The notes below the pieces were generated by a model, which had not been told where the DNA came from, made no database searches, and worked only from the letters and a program-made list of their open reading frames with translations. Made by a program: the position numbers and the translations under genes. A DNA stretch of 64,000 bases from the NCBI GenBank assembly GCA_029266835.1, contig JAQSWD010000066.1:1-64000 (forward strand), written 5' to 3'. This stretch comes from Steroidobacteraceae bacterium. Lineage in GTDB: Bacteria; Pseudomonadota; Gammaproteobacteria; Steroidobacterales; Steroidobacteraceae. Shown here one piece after another: positions 33,987-42,790 of this stretch; within the stretch, counting starts at the first letter, position 1; each line of letters starts with the position of its first letter.

Positions 33987-35264
33987 CTACCAGCAAATGC
34001 CTTCATAGCGGCATCGGAGCAGATCACGGTTGGGCAGGTTCACCAGGTCGATGAGGTAGTGATCGGGCCGCACGCGGGCCTGCAGCGCGTCGTTGAGCGC
34101 CCCCTGCTGGAGCCCCACCAAGATGACTTCCGAGGGGTCCAGCATCTCGGCCATGCTCGGGCACATCAGCGACTTCAGGTGCGGAATGTGCGCGTCGATG
34201 TAGCTGCGATTCGCCCCTAACAACCTCGACAGCTGAACTTCCGGGTCGAAGATGCGCAACTCGCAGCCCTCGCCTATCAACCGCTTCGCCACCAGCACCA
34301 GCGGCGACTCACGCAGGTCATCGGTGCCGGTCTTGAACGACAGGCCCAGCATGCCGACGCGCGGCCGTCCGAGTTTCAGTATCTTTTCGACGGCGTGATC
34401 GATGTGCACGCGGTTGCTGTCGAGCAGGCTCGAGAGCATGGGCAACGACAGATCGTGCTGCTTCGCGATGTTGGTCAGGGCGCGCAGATCCTTCGGCAGG
34501 CAGGATCCTCCGAAAGCGAAACCGGGCTTCAGATAGGCCGGGGAGATGTTGAGGCGCTGGTCGGCGCAGACCAGTCGCATCACTTCATGCGAATCGATGC
34601 CCAACGCCTGCGACACGCGGCCAATCTCGTTGGCGAAGGTGATCTTGAGAGCGTGGAAGGCATTGCAGCTCATCTTGAGTGCCTCGGCCACGCGGATATT
34701 GGTCACCAGGAACTTGGCATCGAGGTGCTGGAATACTTCGCGCACCGCATTGACCGCCGCTTCGCAGTTGCCACCCACGATGGTGTACGGCGGATGGTCG
34801 TAGTCGCGGATCGACGAGCCCTCACGCAGGAATTCCGGCTGGAAGCACAGGCCGAAGTCGGCACCGGATTTCTTCCCGCTGGCGCGCTCGAGGATGGGCT
34901 CTATCTTCTCTTCCACCGTCCCCGGCTGAACGGTGGAGCGGATCACGAAGGTGTGAAAGCCGGGCTTGGTCCGCAGGGCCTCGCCAAGCTGCTCGGCCAG
35001 ACGCAGGATGGCGTTGAGGTCCTGGCTGCCATTGGCCGCCGAGGGCGTACCCACACAGACGAACGACAGCTCCGTGTCGCGCAGCGCCTGCGCCGCGTCA
35101 TGGGTCACGGTTACCCGCCCCGACTCCACCACGTCGCGCATCAGTTCCTGGATGCCTTCCTCGAGGATGGGGGACTTGCGCGAACGGATCAGATCGAGCT
35201 TTACCGGGTCGATGTCGACACCGATGACCTGATGCCCGTCGCGCGCCAGGCAGGCCAGCGACAC
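33987..35264 (-). CDS. algD: GDP-mannose/UDP-sugar 6-dehydrogenase (AlgD-type), N-terminal NAD motif missing
   Basis: 425 residues as read from GTG 35264. Like AlgD it has VIGVDID, SFVCVGTPS, VVRSTVQPGTVEE-type sequence, NPEFLRE-like QPEFLREG, the substrate loop NISPAYLKPGFAFGGSCLPKD with the catalytic Cys, GLSFKTGTDDLRESP and the C-terminal EGICW ending. The product oxidises a sugar nucleotide to its uronic acid. The first roughly 13 residues, which hold beta-1 and GxGxxG of the NAD site, are absent. A good RBS (GGCGGAG) and ATG at 35295 lie upstream but in another frame, pointing to a frameshifting deletion in the first codons. Confidence 0.85.
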   Translation of the reverse strand: MSLACLARDGHQVIGVDIDPVKLDLIRSRKSPILEEGIQELMRDVVESGRVTVTHDAAQALRDTELSFVCVGTPSAANGSQDLNAILRLAEQLGEALRTKPGFHTFVIRSTVQPGTVEEKIEPILERASGKKSGADFGLCFQPEFLREGSSIRDYDHPPYTIVGGNCEAAVNAVREVFQHLDAKFLVTNIRVAEALKMSCNAFHALKITFANEIGRVSQALGIDSHEVMRLVCADQRLNISPAYLKPGFAFGGSCLPKDLRALTNIAKQHDLSLPMLSSLLDSNRVHIDHAVEKILKLGRPRVGMLGLSFKTGTDDLRESPLVLVAKRLIGEGCELRIFDPEVQLSRLLGANRSYIDAHIPHLKSLMCPSMAEMLDPSEVILVGLQQGALNDALQARVRPDHYLIDLVNLPNRDLLRCRYEGICW

Positions 35265-35311
35265 CGCAGGCGCTGCTGAACGGCACGGTAGCCATCAACT
35301 CCGCCTGCTCT

Positions 35312-36142
35312 TTAGTAGTAAGCACTTTCGTTGCGTTCCTTCGAGCGGTTGAGCGCAACACCCAGCAGGTTCATCTCGCTGAGCACCTCCTTAGCGCCGC
35401 GCAACATCGCACGACCACTCTTGCCTTCGGAGACAACCAGCAGCAATGAATCGAACTGCGGCGCGAAAGCCAGCACGTCGTCCGAAGCCAGCAAAGGCGG
35501 CATGTCGAATATCACGATGCGGCGCGGCATCTCGCGCTCCAGGGCCGCCGTGAATTCACCCATGCGCGGGCTGTTGAGGAATTCCGAGGAATGCTGGAAG
35601 GCGCGCGCGTTGGGAATCACGCCCAGGCGTTCCGACTGCAGGTTGTAGACGATTTCGTCCAGTTCGGCTTTGCCAAGCAGGTAGTCGGACAGTCCCTTCT
35701 CGAAGCTCATGCCCAGGTAGTTGGCGATCTGCGGACGCTGCAGGTCGAGATCGACCAGGAACACCCAGGTGTTCACGTCCTGTGACAGGGCCAACGCGAG
35801 GTTGATGGCCGTCATGGTCTTGCCCTCGCCCTGGGACATGCCCGAGACGGCGATGGAGTTCCACTTGTGCATGTCCATGCGGCGGAGCACGCGGGTGCGC
35901 AGGATCTTGAATGCGCGCAGCGCGGACACATCGGAGACCGCCGGCAGGATGCACTGCCGCTCCATCGCGCGGGCGTCGACGCTGGCCGAGCGGAAGCGAC
36001 GGGCCTGCTGCAGCTCGGCCGGCTGTGCGGCCGCGCGCCGCATGCGCTGCCGCTGCAGATTCATGGACTCGATCGAATTGGGACGCTCGGTTCCGCGTTC
36101 GGCATAGCCGCGACGCAGGGCTTCATCCATGGTGGTGCTCAT
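35312..36142 (-). CDS. Exopolysaccharide tyrosine autokinase (CpsD/CapB/BY-kinase cytoplasmic type)
   Basis: A 276-residue bacterial tyrosine kinase without its own membrane domain. Walker A is GMSQGEGKT (101-109), Walker A' is VFLVDLDLQRP (127-137) and Walker B is IVIFDMPPLL. The C-terminus ends ESAYY, a short Tyr cluster as autophosphorylation site. It partners with the adjacent Wzz/GumC-type protein, whose end lies 11 bases upstream, to control chain length and export. Start ATG 36142 is chosen as MSTTMDEALRRG; an extension into the preceding gene is possible. Confidence 0.88.
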   Translation of the reverse strand: MSTTMDEALRRGYAERGTERPNSIESMNLQRQRMRRAAAQPAELQQARRFRSASVDARAMERQCILPAVSDVSALRAFKILRTRVLRRMDMHKWNSIAVSGMSQGEGKTMTAINLALALSQDVNTWVFLVDLDLQRPQIANYLGMSFEKGLSDYLLGKAELDEIVYNLQSERLGVIPNARAFQHSSEFLNSPRMGEFTAALEREMPRRIVIFDMPPLLASDDVLAFAPQFDSLLLVVSEGKSGRAMLRGAKEVLSEMNLLGVALNRSKERNESAYY

Positions 36143-36153
36143 TGGTTTCTCGC

Positions 36154-37803
36154 TCACAGGTAGTTCTTGATGAAGGTGAAGGCGATCCACACGCCTATGA
36201 CGCCACTGGCCGTGGCCGTCGCGAAGCGCCAGGCGCTACGACGGCGCGAACGGGAGTTGCGGATGGCGGGAATCGCGACCAGCGGGGACACCTGCAGGAG
36301 TTCGCGGATGTCACGTGCGCCGCGCACCTTGGGATCCAGCGCCTCGGCGGCCACGGTCACGGTGAGCGCCAGCACCACCGCGGCCACCAGGCCGATGAAC
36401 AGGATGGCCAGGCGCTCGGGCTTCGACGGCGCCGCGGGCATCATCGGCGCCTGGACGAGACGGAACTCGTCCGAGCGGCCGCCGACAATGGCGGATTCGC
36501 TGACCTCGGCGTCCATCTGGCGGTTCAGCAACTGCTCGTACTTCTCGCGCGAGATGGTCAGGTCACGCGTGAGGTTGCCGTATTCACGCTCCACCTGCGG
36601 CGTGGCGGTGACATTGCTTTCGATGCTCGCCATCTTGGCGCGCAGCTGCGCGTTCTGCGCTGCCAGGGAGCCCAGCTGGCTGTCGACGGCATTGATCTGC
36701 GCGCGCAGTTGCATGCCCATGGGCGTGCCATCGGACATCTCCACGTCGCCACGTTCGCCATTCTTGATACGCGTCTCGAGCGTGCCGATGTCGCGTTCCA
36801 GCCGCTTGATGTCGGGGTGCTCGGCGCCGTAGCGCTGACGAGCCTCGGCCAGCGTCTGGCGCTTGGCCGTGAGCTGCGAGCGCAGGCTGCTGCCGGCGGA
36901 GGCGCTGGTGCCGTACTTGAGGCTGTCGATCTGCCGGCGCATCGCGATCATGTCGGGATGGCTTTCGTCGTAACTCGAGCTCATGCGCGCGTACTGGTCC
37001 TCGAGCTGGCGCAACGTGCCGGCCTGGGGGCCCTGCGCGCGCGCCTGTTCGAGCTGCGCGGCGAGGAACACCCGCTCCTGGCGAAGGCTGCGCATCTGCG
37101 TCTCGTTCTGCGCCAGCTGGCTCTCGGCGCGATCCATCATCGACATGTTCACTTCAGTCAGCTCGGGCAGCTGGCCATAGTGCTTGTTCTTGAAGTCCGC
37201 GAGCTTGGCCTCGAGATTCGCCACGTGAGTGCGCAGGCGTTCGGCTTCCTTCGCATAGAACTGCGCCGCGCCCGAGGCACGTCCCTGGCGCTGCCGCCGG
37301 TGTTCCGCGAGAAACGCACCCACCAGCCATTGCGCGCCGGCCTGAGCCTTGGCGGGTACCCGGTGGTCGAACGACAGCGTGAAGGCGTCCACGACCTCGC
37401 GCTCGCGGCCCGTGCGCGGATCGAGAATGGGCGTGGTGACGATGCTCACGCTGATGTCGCGCCGCAAGCGCTTCATCATGGCGGTCTCGTCATCCGCCAT
37501 GTCCGGATACAGGTCATGCTCCTGCGACATCTGGCGCAGGTTGGCGTCGGTCAGCACGATGCCCTTCAGGTTGGTGACGTACTGGTCGGCGTAGCTTTCG
37601 CCACCCGAAGTTTCCGCCATCGCTTGCGCGCTCGACGGCTCGTCGATCTCCACCAGCGCCGACGAGGTGTACAGGTCGGGCAGCGCGAGTGCCAGCAGGA
37701 TGGCCAGAACGGCAATGGGAATGGCCACGCCGAACAACAACGCCTTGCGGCGCGCGATGGCATGGAGGTAGCCGGAAAATTCCGCGTTGGAATCAGAGTC
37801 CAT
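36154..37803 (-). CDS. Polysaccharide chain-length determinant (Wzz/GumC family)
   Basis: A 549-residue inner-membrane polysaccharide co-polymerase. A first transmembrane helix (about 22-42) is followed by a Wzz domain (ALPDLYTSSALVEIDEP). A long periplasmic coiled-coil region (about 180-430) is rich in Gln/Glu/Arg, and a GNLTRDLTISREKYEQLLNR motif comes before the second transmembrane helix (about 465-485). The Pro-rich PMMPAAPSKPERL segment before that helix is a family mark. A third hydrophobic segment lies near the C-terminus. It acts with the tyrosine kinase encoded just downstream. Confidence 0.88.
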   Translation of the reverse strand: MDSDSNAEFSGYLHAIARRKALLFGVAIPIAVLAILLALALPDLYTSSALVEIDEPSSAQAMAETSGGESYADQYVTNLKGIVLTDANLRQMSQEHDLYPDMADDETAMMKRLRRDISVSIVTTPILDPRTGREREVVDAFTLSFDHRVPAKAQAGAQWLVGAFLAEHRRQRQGRASGAAQFYAKEAERLRTHVANLEAKLADFKNKHYGQLPELTEVNMSMMDRAESQLAQNETQMRSLRQERVFLAAQLEQARAQGPQAGTLRQLEDQYARMSSSYDESHPDMIAMRRQIDSLKYGTSASAGSSLRSQLTAKRQTLAEARQRYGAEHPDIKRLERDIGTLETRIKNGERGDVEMSDGTPMGMQLRAQINAVDSQLGSLAAQNAQLRAKMASIESNVTATPQVEREYGNLTRDLTISREKYEQLLNRQMDAEVSESAIVGGRSDEFRLVQAPMMPAAPSKPERLAILFIGLVAAVVLALTVTVAAEALDPKVRGARDIRELLQVSPLVAIPAIRNSRSRRRSAWRFATATASGVIGVWIAFTFIKNYL

Positions 37804-37817
37804 TGTCTTTCTTTCCT

Positions 37818-39047
37818 TCAGCGACGTCGTTGCAGGGGTTCATAGGTGACCGAAACCATGGCGCCAGTGGATTTGGCTTCGGTCGGGGAATCCTTGTAGT
37901 CGAGCAAGGCGTAGTCGTAAGCGACCCGCAGCGAGAACTCTTCTTGCCAGCGCCACTCGAGGCCGAGGTCCGCGCCCGCGTAGGTCCGCTCGGCGAAGGT
38001 GGCGAACGCATCCGTTTCCACGTCCTCGTCGCGCGTGGCGCGCAAGCCGGCCACCAGGTTCAGGCGCGGCGTGTAGGCATGCGTCCAGCGCACTCTCAAT
38101 TGATCACGATTGACCAGCACGCCCGCGGCGGAAGGGTTCACATTGCGCGACAGGTCGAGGAACAGTTCGTTGCGGCCCATGAGCATGTTCACGCCCACTC
38201 CGGCGAGCCAGGCAATGTCCGAATCGCCGTCGAGCAGTTCAACGTTCTCGGCGCCCAGGCGAAAATAGCTGCGAGTTTCCGCCGCGGTGGTGCGATTCCA
38301 CTCCAGCTCGGCGCCGTAGCCGTTGGTGGGCTCGGGCCGGTTCTCGATGTCGTAGCGTGTGCCTCGCGCTCGCGCGATGAAGTTGCTGCGCTCGTTGACA
38401 CGCGTCAACAGGCCCAGCGCCAGATCGGCCATGTTGTAGTCGACCTGGGAGGTGGTGACCTGTTCATCGAAGCTCACGTCGGTATAACTGCCGCTGAGCT
38501 GTATCTCGCGACGCTGCGAAACATCGAACATGAACGTCGGCCGCAGGGACATCAGCTGGCGCCGGTTGTCCACCAGCACTCGGCCCGCGTCGCCGACACC
38601 CGGCTCACCGAGCTCGCCGCCCGGATCCAGGTCCGCCTGCAGGCTGCTGACGACGTCGATCTCCGAGAACTGACCAGTGACACGGGTGGTGACACGCTCG
38701 CCTCGGTTCAGCCAGTTCAGGCCGGCGAAGTAATCCACCGAGTCGAGCTCGCTCGCGTCCGAGAAATAGGTGGCGCGCACGCGAGGGGTGAGGCTGAAAT
38801 CGCTGGTCGGGGTGAGCGCCCGCCATTCCATCTGCGCATCCAGCATCGGCCCGGTAACGCTCGTTTCATTACCTTCCACGTCCAGTCGGTAGTTGTCATC
38901 GTAGAGGTACCCCGCCTCGATGCGCGGGTTCAACTCCCAGTCGGCGGCCAGCGCGGGCGCGGTGCCCAATGCGCCGACCACGCCTGTCGCAATCGCGCCG
39001 GCGATCGCGCCGGACTTGAGTGCAGGAATCACGACATGCCTTTTCAC
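37818..39047 (-). CDS. Outer membrane beta-barrel protein of the polysaccharide locus
   Basis: A 409-residue protein with a signal peptide (about 1-34, ending APALA) and a mature region of regularly spaced amphipathic strands (WELNPRIEAGYLYDDNYRL, SLTPRVRATYFSD, RNLDLS-type repeats). This is the pattern of the large barrel proteins found next to Wza-type porins in exopolysaccharide loci. It overlaps the export gene (ATGA). It may form the outer-membrane route for the polymer or anchor it; substrate is unknown. Confidence 0.78.
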   Translation of the reverse strand: MKRHVVIPALKSGAIAGAIATGVVGALGTAPALAADWELNPRIEAGYLYDDNYRLDVEGNETSVTGPMLDAQMEWRALTPTSDFSLTPRVRATYFSDASELDSVDYFAGLNWLNRGERVTTRVTGQFSEIDVVSSLQADLDPGGELGEPGVGDAGRVLVDNRRQLMSLRPTFMFDVSQRREIQLSGSYTDVSFDEQVTTSQVDYNMADLALGLLTRVNERSNFIARARGTRYDIENRPEPTNGYGAELEWNRTTAAETRSYFRLGAENVELLDGDSDIAWLAGVGVNMLMGRNELFLDLSRNVNPSAAGVLVNRDQLRVRWTHAYTPRLNLVAGLRATRDEDVETDAFATFAERTYAGADLGLEWRWQEEFSLRVAYDYALLDYKDSPTEAKSTGAMVSVTYEPLQRRR

Positions 39048-39598
39048 GGCACGACCACCACGTCGCCGGCCTGCAGGTCGATGTTCTGGTCCGTGCGACG
39101 ACCTTTGACGACGTCGTTGTAGCGGAACGGAATCGACTGCTTGCCGCCGTCGTTGCGGCGCAGGACGACGATGTCGCCCAGCGAAGCGAATGGCGTGGTG
39201 CCGCCGGCCATCGACAGCGCCTGCATCACGTCCACGGTGGGGTTCATGATGAATTCACCGGGGCGGTTCACCTGGCCGATGACGTACACCTTGTTTCCTT
39301 TGATCTCCTGCACCGACACGGTGACCACGGGATCGGAGATGTACTTGGTCAGCCGCTGTGTCATGAGCTTGTTGAGGTCGGCCACGGTCTTGCCCTTCGC
39401 ATCGACCTCGCCCACCAGCGGGAACGAGAACGATCCGTCGGGGCGCACCAGCGCGGGACGTTGCAGGTCCGGTTCCTTCCAGACGCTGATCGAAAGCATG
39501 TCGCCAGGTTTGACCGTGTAGTTGGCATCCTGCGCCATGGCCCCTGTTGCCCATGCCAACGCCAGCACGACGCAGCAGGCCAGCAGAAACTTCTTCAT
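39044..39598 (-). CDS. Polysaccharide export protein (Wza/GumB-type, SLBB)
   Basis: A 184-residue periplasmic or outer-membrane export protein starting at ATG 39598 (GGAG upstream). The signal peptide ends GAMAQ with no lipobox Cys, unlike Wza. The poly_export domain reads YTVKPGDMLSISVWKEPDLQ and the SLBB-like domain reads KVYVIGQVNRPGEFIMNPTVDVMQALSMAGG. It is short, lacking the C-terminal barrel helix of Wza, so it likely works with the neighbouring barrel. Both sides overlap by ATGA. Confidence 0.9.
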   Translation of the reverse strand: MKKFLLACCVVLALAWATGAMAQDANYTVKPGDMLSISVWKEPDLQRPALVRPDGSFSFPLVGEVDAKGKTVADLNKLMTQRLTKYISDPVVTVSVQEIKGNKVYVIGQVNRPGEFIMNPTVDVMQALSMAGGTTPFASLGDIVVLRRNDGGKQSIPFRYNDVVKGRRTDQNIDLQAGDVVVVP

Positions 39599-40878
39599 GT
39601 TCGTTCTCCAAGGAGGTTGTCGTATGCAGCGAGCAATCGTGGCGCCTCGTGTTGCCACGACAAGGCGTGTTCCACCCGTTCGCGGCCGATGGCGCCCATG
39701 TGGATGCGCTGGTTCTCGTCACCGAGCAGCGCAACCATCTTCTGGGCCAGATCGGCGACGTCGTTGGGACGCGCGTACCAGGACGCGTCGCCCGCCGACA
39801 CGCGTCCTTCAGTCAGATCGAATTGCACCACCGGCTTCCCGAGCGCCATGTACTCCATGATCTTGTTCATCGTGGAGCGGTCATTCATGTCGTTGGCACG
39901 ATCCGGATTCACGCAGATGTCCGCCGTGTTCAGCATCTCGAGCAGCTCGGCATCGGGCGCGCGGCCGGTGAAGGTGACGTACTCGGCGACGTCCAGTTTC
40001 TTCGCCAGCTCGCGCATGGCAGGTAGTTCGGTACCGCCGCCCACGAGGCCGAAGTGGATGTCGGTGCGGCCAAGATGCTTGACGATGAGTTGCACGGCCT
40101 GCAGCAGCAGATCGATACCTTCCTGCTTGCCCATGACGCCCACGTAACCAACGAGATACCGGCGACCCTTCTTGAGGGCCGGATTCGGCGGCACCCGCTT
40201 GATGCGTGTGAGGTCGGGTCCGGAGCGCACGACGAATACGTCGCGGGGATCCTTGCCTCCGCGGTCGACCGCGATGCGCCGGTAGGATTCATTGGTCGAG
40301 ATCACCATGTCCGCCGTGCGGAAGCTCAACCGCTCGAGGAACACCAGCAGTTTGCGCCCCCAGCCCTTCTTGCCGAACTTGGCTTCGTAGAGCTCGGGAT
40401 TGATGTCGTGGTGATCGAACACGAACTTCTTGCCGAACAGCTTGTAGAAGCCGCCGATCAGGAAGATGGTGTCGGGGGGATTGCAGGCCTGAAGCACGTC
40501 GAAACCGCGGCCGAAGGCGATCTTCAGCGACAGCCAGAATTCCATGAGAAGCGCGACGCTGTATTCGTACGCATACCCCAGCGCGCCATCGGCCTCGGCC
40601 GGCAGCCAATGCCGATGGATATGAATCCCGTCGATTTCCTCGAAACTCTTCTCGTATCCCGGCGCCTTCGGGCAGATGATGGACACCAGATAGCCGGCCG
40701 CGGCCAGCGTGCGCGATTCCTGCCACACGCGGCGGTCGAAGGGCAACGGCAGGTTCTCCACGATGATGAGAACTCGCCGCGCGGTACGTGCGACGGCTCG
40801 CTCGGAATCGCGCGCGAGCGCGCGATCAGGCGATGGCGCCCCGCCCTGCAACGCGGTTTCGGATACGGATTCGGACAC
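39595..40878 (-). CDS. Glycosyltransferase family 4
   Basis: A 427-residue GT-B enzyme. It has an N-terminal charged leader (about 30 residues), LIIVENLPLPFDRRVWQES (the DRRVW acceptor motif), the HHDINPELYEAKFG segment, VGYVGVMGKQEGIDLLLQAV, and C-terminal STMNKIMEYMALGKPVVQFD. This subgroup is characteristic of exopolysaccharide loci. It is the first gene of the translation-coupled export block and lies 22 bases after the GNAT gene. Confidence 0.87.
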   Translation of the reverse strand: MSESVSETALQGGAPSPDRALARDSERAVARTARRVLIIVENLPLPFDRRVWQESRTLAAAGYLVSIICPKAPGYEKSFEEIDGIHIHRHWLPAEADGALGYAYEYSVALLMEFWLSLKIAFGRGFDVLQACNPPDTIFLIGGFYKLFGKKFVFDHHDINPELYEAKFGKKGWGRKLLVFLERLSFRTADMVISTNESYRRIAVDRGGKDPRDVFVVRSGPDLTRIKRVPPNPALKKGRRYLVGYVGVMGKQEGIDLLLQAVQLIVKHLGRTDIHFGLVGGGTELPAMRELAKKLDVAEYVTFTGRAPDAELLEMLNTADICVNPDRANDMNDRSTMNKIMEYMALGKPVVQFDLTEGRVSAGDASWYARPNDVADLAQKMVALLGDENQRIHMGAIGRERVEHALSWQHEAPRLLAAYDNLLGERT

Positions 40879-40900
40879 TCAACCTCCCGGGTCAGTTAAT

Positions 40901-41470
40901 TCACTTGAGCGTCAACGCCAGGCTGCGGCGGCTGCGATCACCGGAAACCGCCTCGACCGTGAAGCCGGTGGCTTGCGCGAGCATCTGCATCGGCCGGTTC
41001 GACCAGGACATCTCGCCGCTCAGGCGGCGGATGCCGACGCGCTTGGCATGGCGGATCAGTGTGGTCAGGAGGGTGCGGCCCACCTGCTCGTCGCGGAACG
41101 AAGGGGTCACTGCAATGTTGAAAGTGGCCTCGTCACGCCCGCTCGGCGCATAGGCAGTGACTCCGATCACGCGGTCACCGGCGGCGGTGCCTTCCAGGGC
41201 GGCAAATCCCACGGACATGTCCGCACCGCTGGCGAGCACACGATCGAAGAGCAGATCGGAGAGCTCGCGCACCGAGGAGAGGTCGCGGTCGGTGGTCGAC
41301 TGTCCCAGTGAAAGCGCGAACTCCGCCAGCAACCTGCGATCACCGGGAGCTACCTGGCGCACGCTGTATGCGCGCCTGGACTTGGGCGTGTAGTACCACC
41401 GTCGCGCCAGCCAGCCGCCGGAGGTGGTTACCATGTGAGGCGCCGAGCGAGGCGCGTAATCGGTTCTCAT
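40901..41470 (-). CDS. GNAT-family N-acetyltransferase
   Basis: A 189-residue protein. The acetyl-CoA pyrophosphate loop is RDEQVGRTLLTTLIRHA (about 128-144), following beta-4 FNIAVTPSF; ANRPMQMLAQATGF-type sequence forms the C-terminal half. The N-terminal 35 residues are basic and not part of the fold. The substrate is unknown. It may modify a sugar of the adjacent polysaccharide locus or act independently; its position directly upstream of the first glycosyltransferase favours the former only weakly. Confidence 0.72.
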   Translation of the reverse strand: MRTDYAPRSAPHMVTTSGGWLARRWYYTPKSRRAYSVRQVAPGDRRLLAEFALSLGQSTTDRDLSSVRELSDLLFDRVLASGADMSVGFAALEGTAAGDRVIGVTAYAPSGRDEATFNIAVTPSFRDEQVGRTLLTTLIRHAKRVGIRRLSGEMSWSNRPMQMLAQATGFTVEAVSGDRSRRSLALTLK

Positions 41471-41595
41471 TGGGGCGCTAGCCTCGCGTATCGCGAACCA
41501 TCACGCCGTCGGACGCCGCGACGAGCAGCAATGGAAAATGACTTCAGTGAGAGGAATGACTGACACCGGCGATGGGGCGCCGTCCGACACGTTTT

Positions 41596-42153
41596 TCAGA
41601 GCTTCAAACCGAGCAGCATTTCCAGGTTCTGTTGGTAGCCGGGCAGTGCATCGCGCAGCGCGCGCCGCAGGTCGCCGTCACCGCCCTTGCCACCGATCTG
41701 CGCGCGGAACTGATCCAACGTGCTTTCGTGGTACGCGATCTGGTTGATGATGAAGTCCGCGCTGGTACGCGAAGCGCTGGACACCGGCACGGTACTGGTG
41801 CGCACCGGGTTGCCCTCAGGCAGCCGCCAGCCCTTCGCCTTGGCGAGCGATTCCAGCTTGTCCAGGGTCATCTGCTGCTGGTGGCCGATTTTCGCGGCTG
41901 CGGCGCGCAGCTCCGGCGTGGGCAAACCCGCCTCGGCCGCGCGCGAATCGATCACGCCCTGGCGCACGCTCTCGATGGCCGTGAGCACGAATGCGCCGTC
42001 ATCGGTGGCACCGATCGGCTTGTCGTACAACGGATCCGTCGGCCGGCGCTGCTCCGGCGACGGTGTGTCCGCGGCAGGCGGATCCGCATGCCGCGGCAGG
42101 GATGTCGTCGGCTCTTCCGCCAGCAACAGTACCAGTGAGAGCGTGGCCAGCAT
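41596..42153 (-). CDS. DUF4142 domain-containing protein (ferritin-like helical)
   Basis: A 185-residue protein with a short hydrophobic N-terminus (LATLSLVLLLAEE, a weak signal), a Pro-rich linker, and a helical DUF4142 domain (about 48-185): DDGAFVLTAIESVRQGVIDSR, AAKIGHQQQMTLDKLESLAKA, FIINQIAYHESTLDQFRAQI and LRRALRDALPGYQQNLEML. Four amphipathic helices with recurrent His/Glu fit a ferritin-like bundle. It sits 10 bases after the DUF883 gene, probably one operon. A paralogue is encoded at 43333-44007. Confidence 0.78.
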   Translation of the reverse strand: MLATLSLVLLLAEEPTTSLPRHADPPAADTPSPEQRRPTDPLYDKPIGATDDGAFVLTAIESVRQGVIDSRAAEAGLPTPELRAAAAKIGHQQQMTLDKLESLAKAKGWRLPEGNPVRTSTVPVSSASRTSADFIINQIAYHESTLDQFRAQIGGKGGDGDLRRALRDALPGYQQNLEMLLGLKL

Positions 42154-42163
42154 GACTATCTAC

Positions 42164-42508
42164 TTACTCGTCACGATGGATGAGAAGAGTGGCGATCAGC
42201 GCCACGGCCGCACCGGCAGCTGCGCCGTAGGCAATCGACTTCCAGGGGTTCTCGTGCACGTAGCGGTCGGTGACGCCAGCGGCCTCGTTGGCGGCGCCCC
42301 TGACCCTGTGGCTGGCATCCGCCAGACGCGCCCGCGCCTGGTGCGCCGTGCGGACCACGCGTTGACGCACGGCTTCGGCGGCAGCGCCACCCTCTTCCCC
42401 GAGTGTCTTCAGTAGTTCTTCGGCTTGGCCGACGATGCGGTTGATCTCCGTCACGGTGGAGTCGACGGTGCGTGCACCGTTTTCGAATGGCTTGCTCTGT
42501 GCTGACAT
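42164..42508 (-). CDS. DUF883/YqjD-like membrane-anchored protein
   Basis: A 114-residue paralogue of the protein at 4510-4842: amphipathic helical N-terminal region with EINRIVGQAEELLKTLGE, then VHENPWKSIAYGAAAGAAVALIATLLI as the C-terminal transmembrane helix. By analogy with YqjD it may tether ribosomes to the membrane under stress. An upstream leftward ctgaca...tcttaa pair (around 42547-42576) could be its promoter. Confidence 0.82.
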   Translation of the reverse strand: MSAQSKPFENGARTVDSTVTEINRIVGQAEELLKTLGEEGGAAAEAVRQRVVRTAHQARARLADASHRVRGAANEAAGVTDRYVHENPWKSIAYGAAAGAAVALIATLLIHRDE

Positions 42509-42790
42509 TGGGCCCTCCTCAGGCTCGGGTTTCAGGGTCCGGTCACCTTAAGACCCGGCCGTCACGACACCTGTCAGTTCACTCCATGCGCGCTGTATCG
42601 CGTGCGCACCGATGGGTGTGAGAGCGCACTGACACCGGATGATTGCGATGTCGCAAATATGCGTCGCATGAGGAAAAAACCAGCGCAAGGTCGGCGACGT
42701 CTGACGCTGCCTGCACACCCTTTCTGCGGGCGCGGCACCGGGCGTCAGCGCAGGATTCCGCTCGACCCCACAGGCCCTTTCAGGAGAGAA

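Noticed and set aside
33987-41470. Alginate biosynthesis locus
   Set aside because: Only the AlgD-type dehydrogenase matches. No alg8, alg44, algK, algE or epimerase is present; the assembly genes are of Wzy type.
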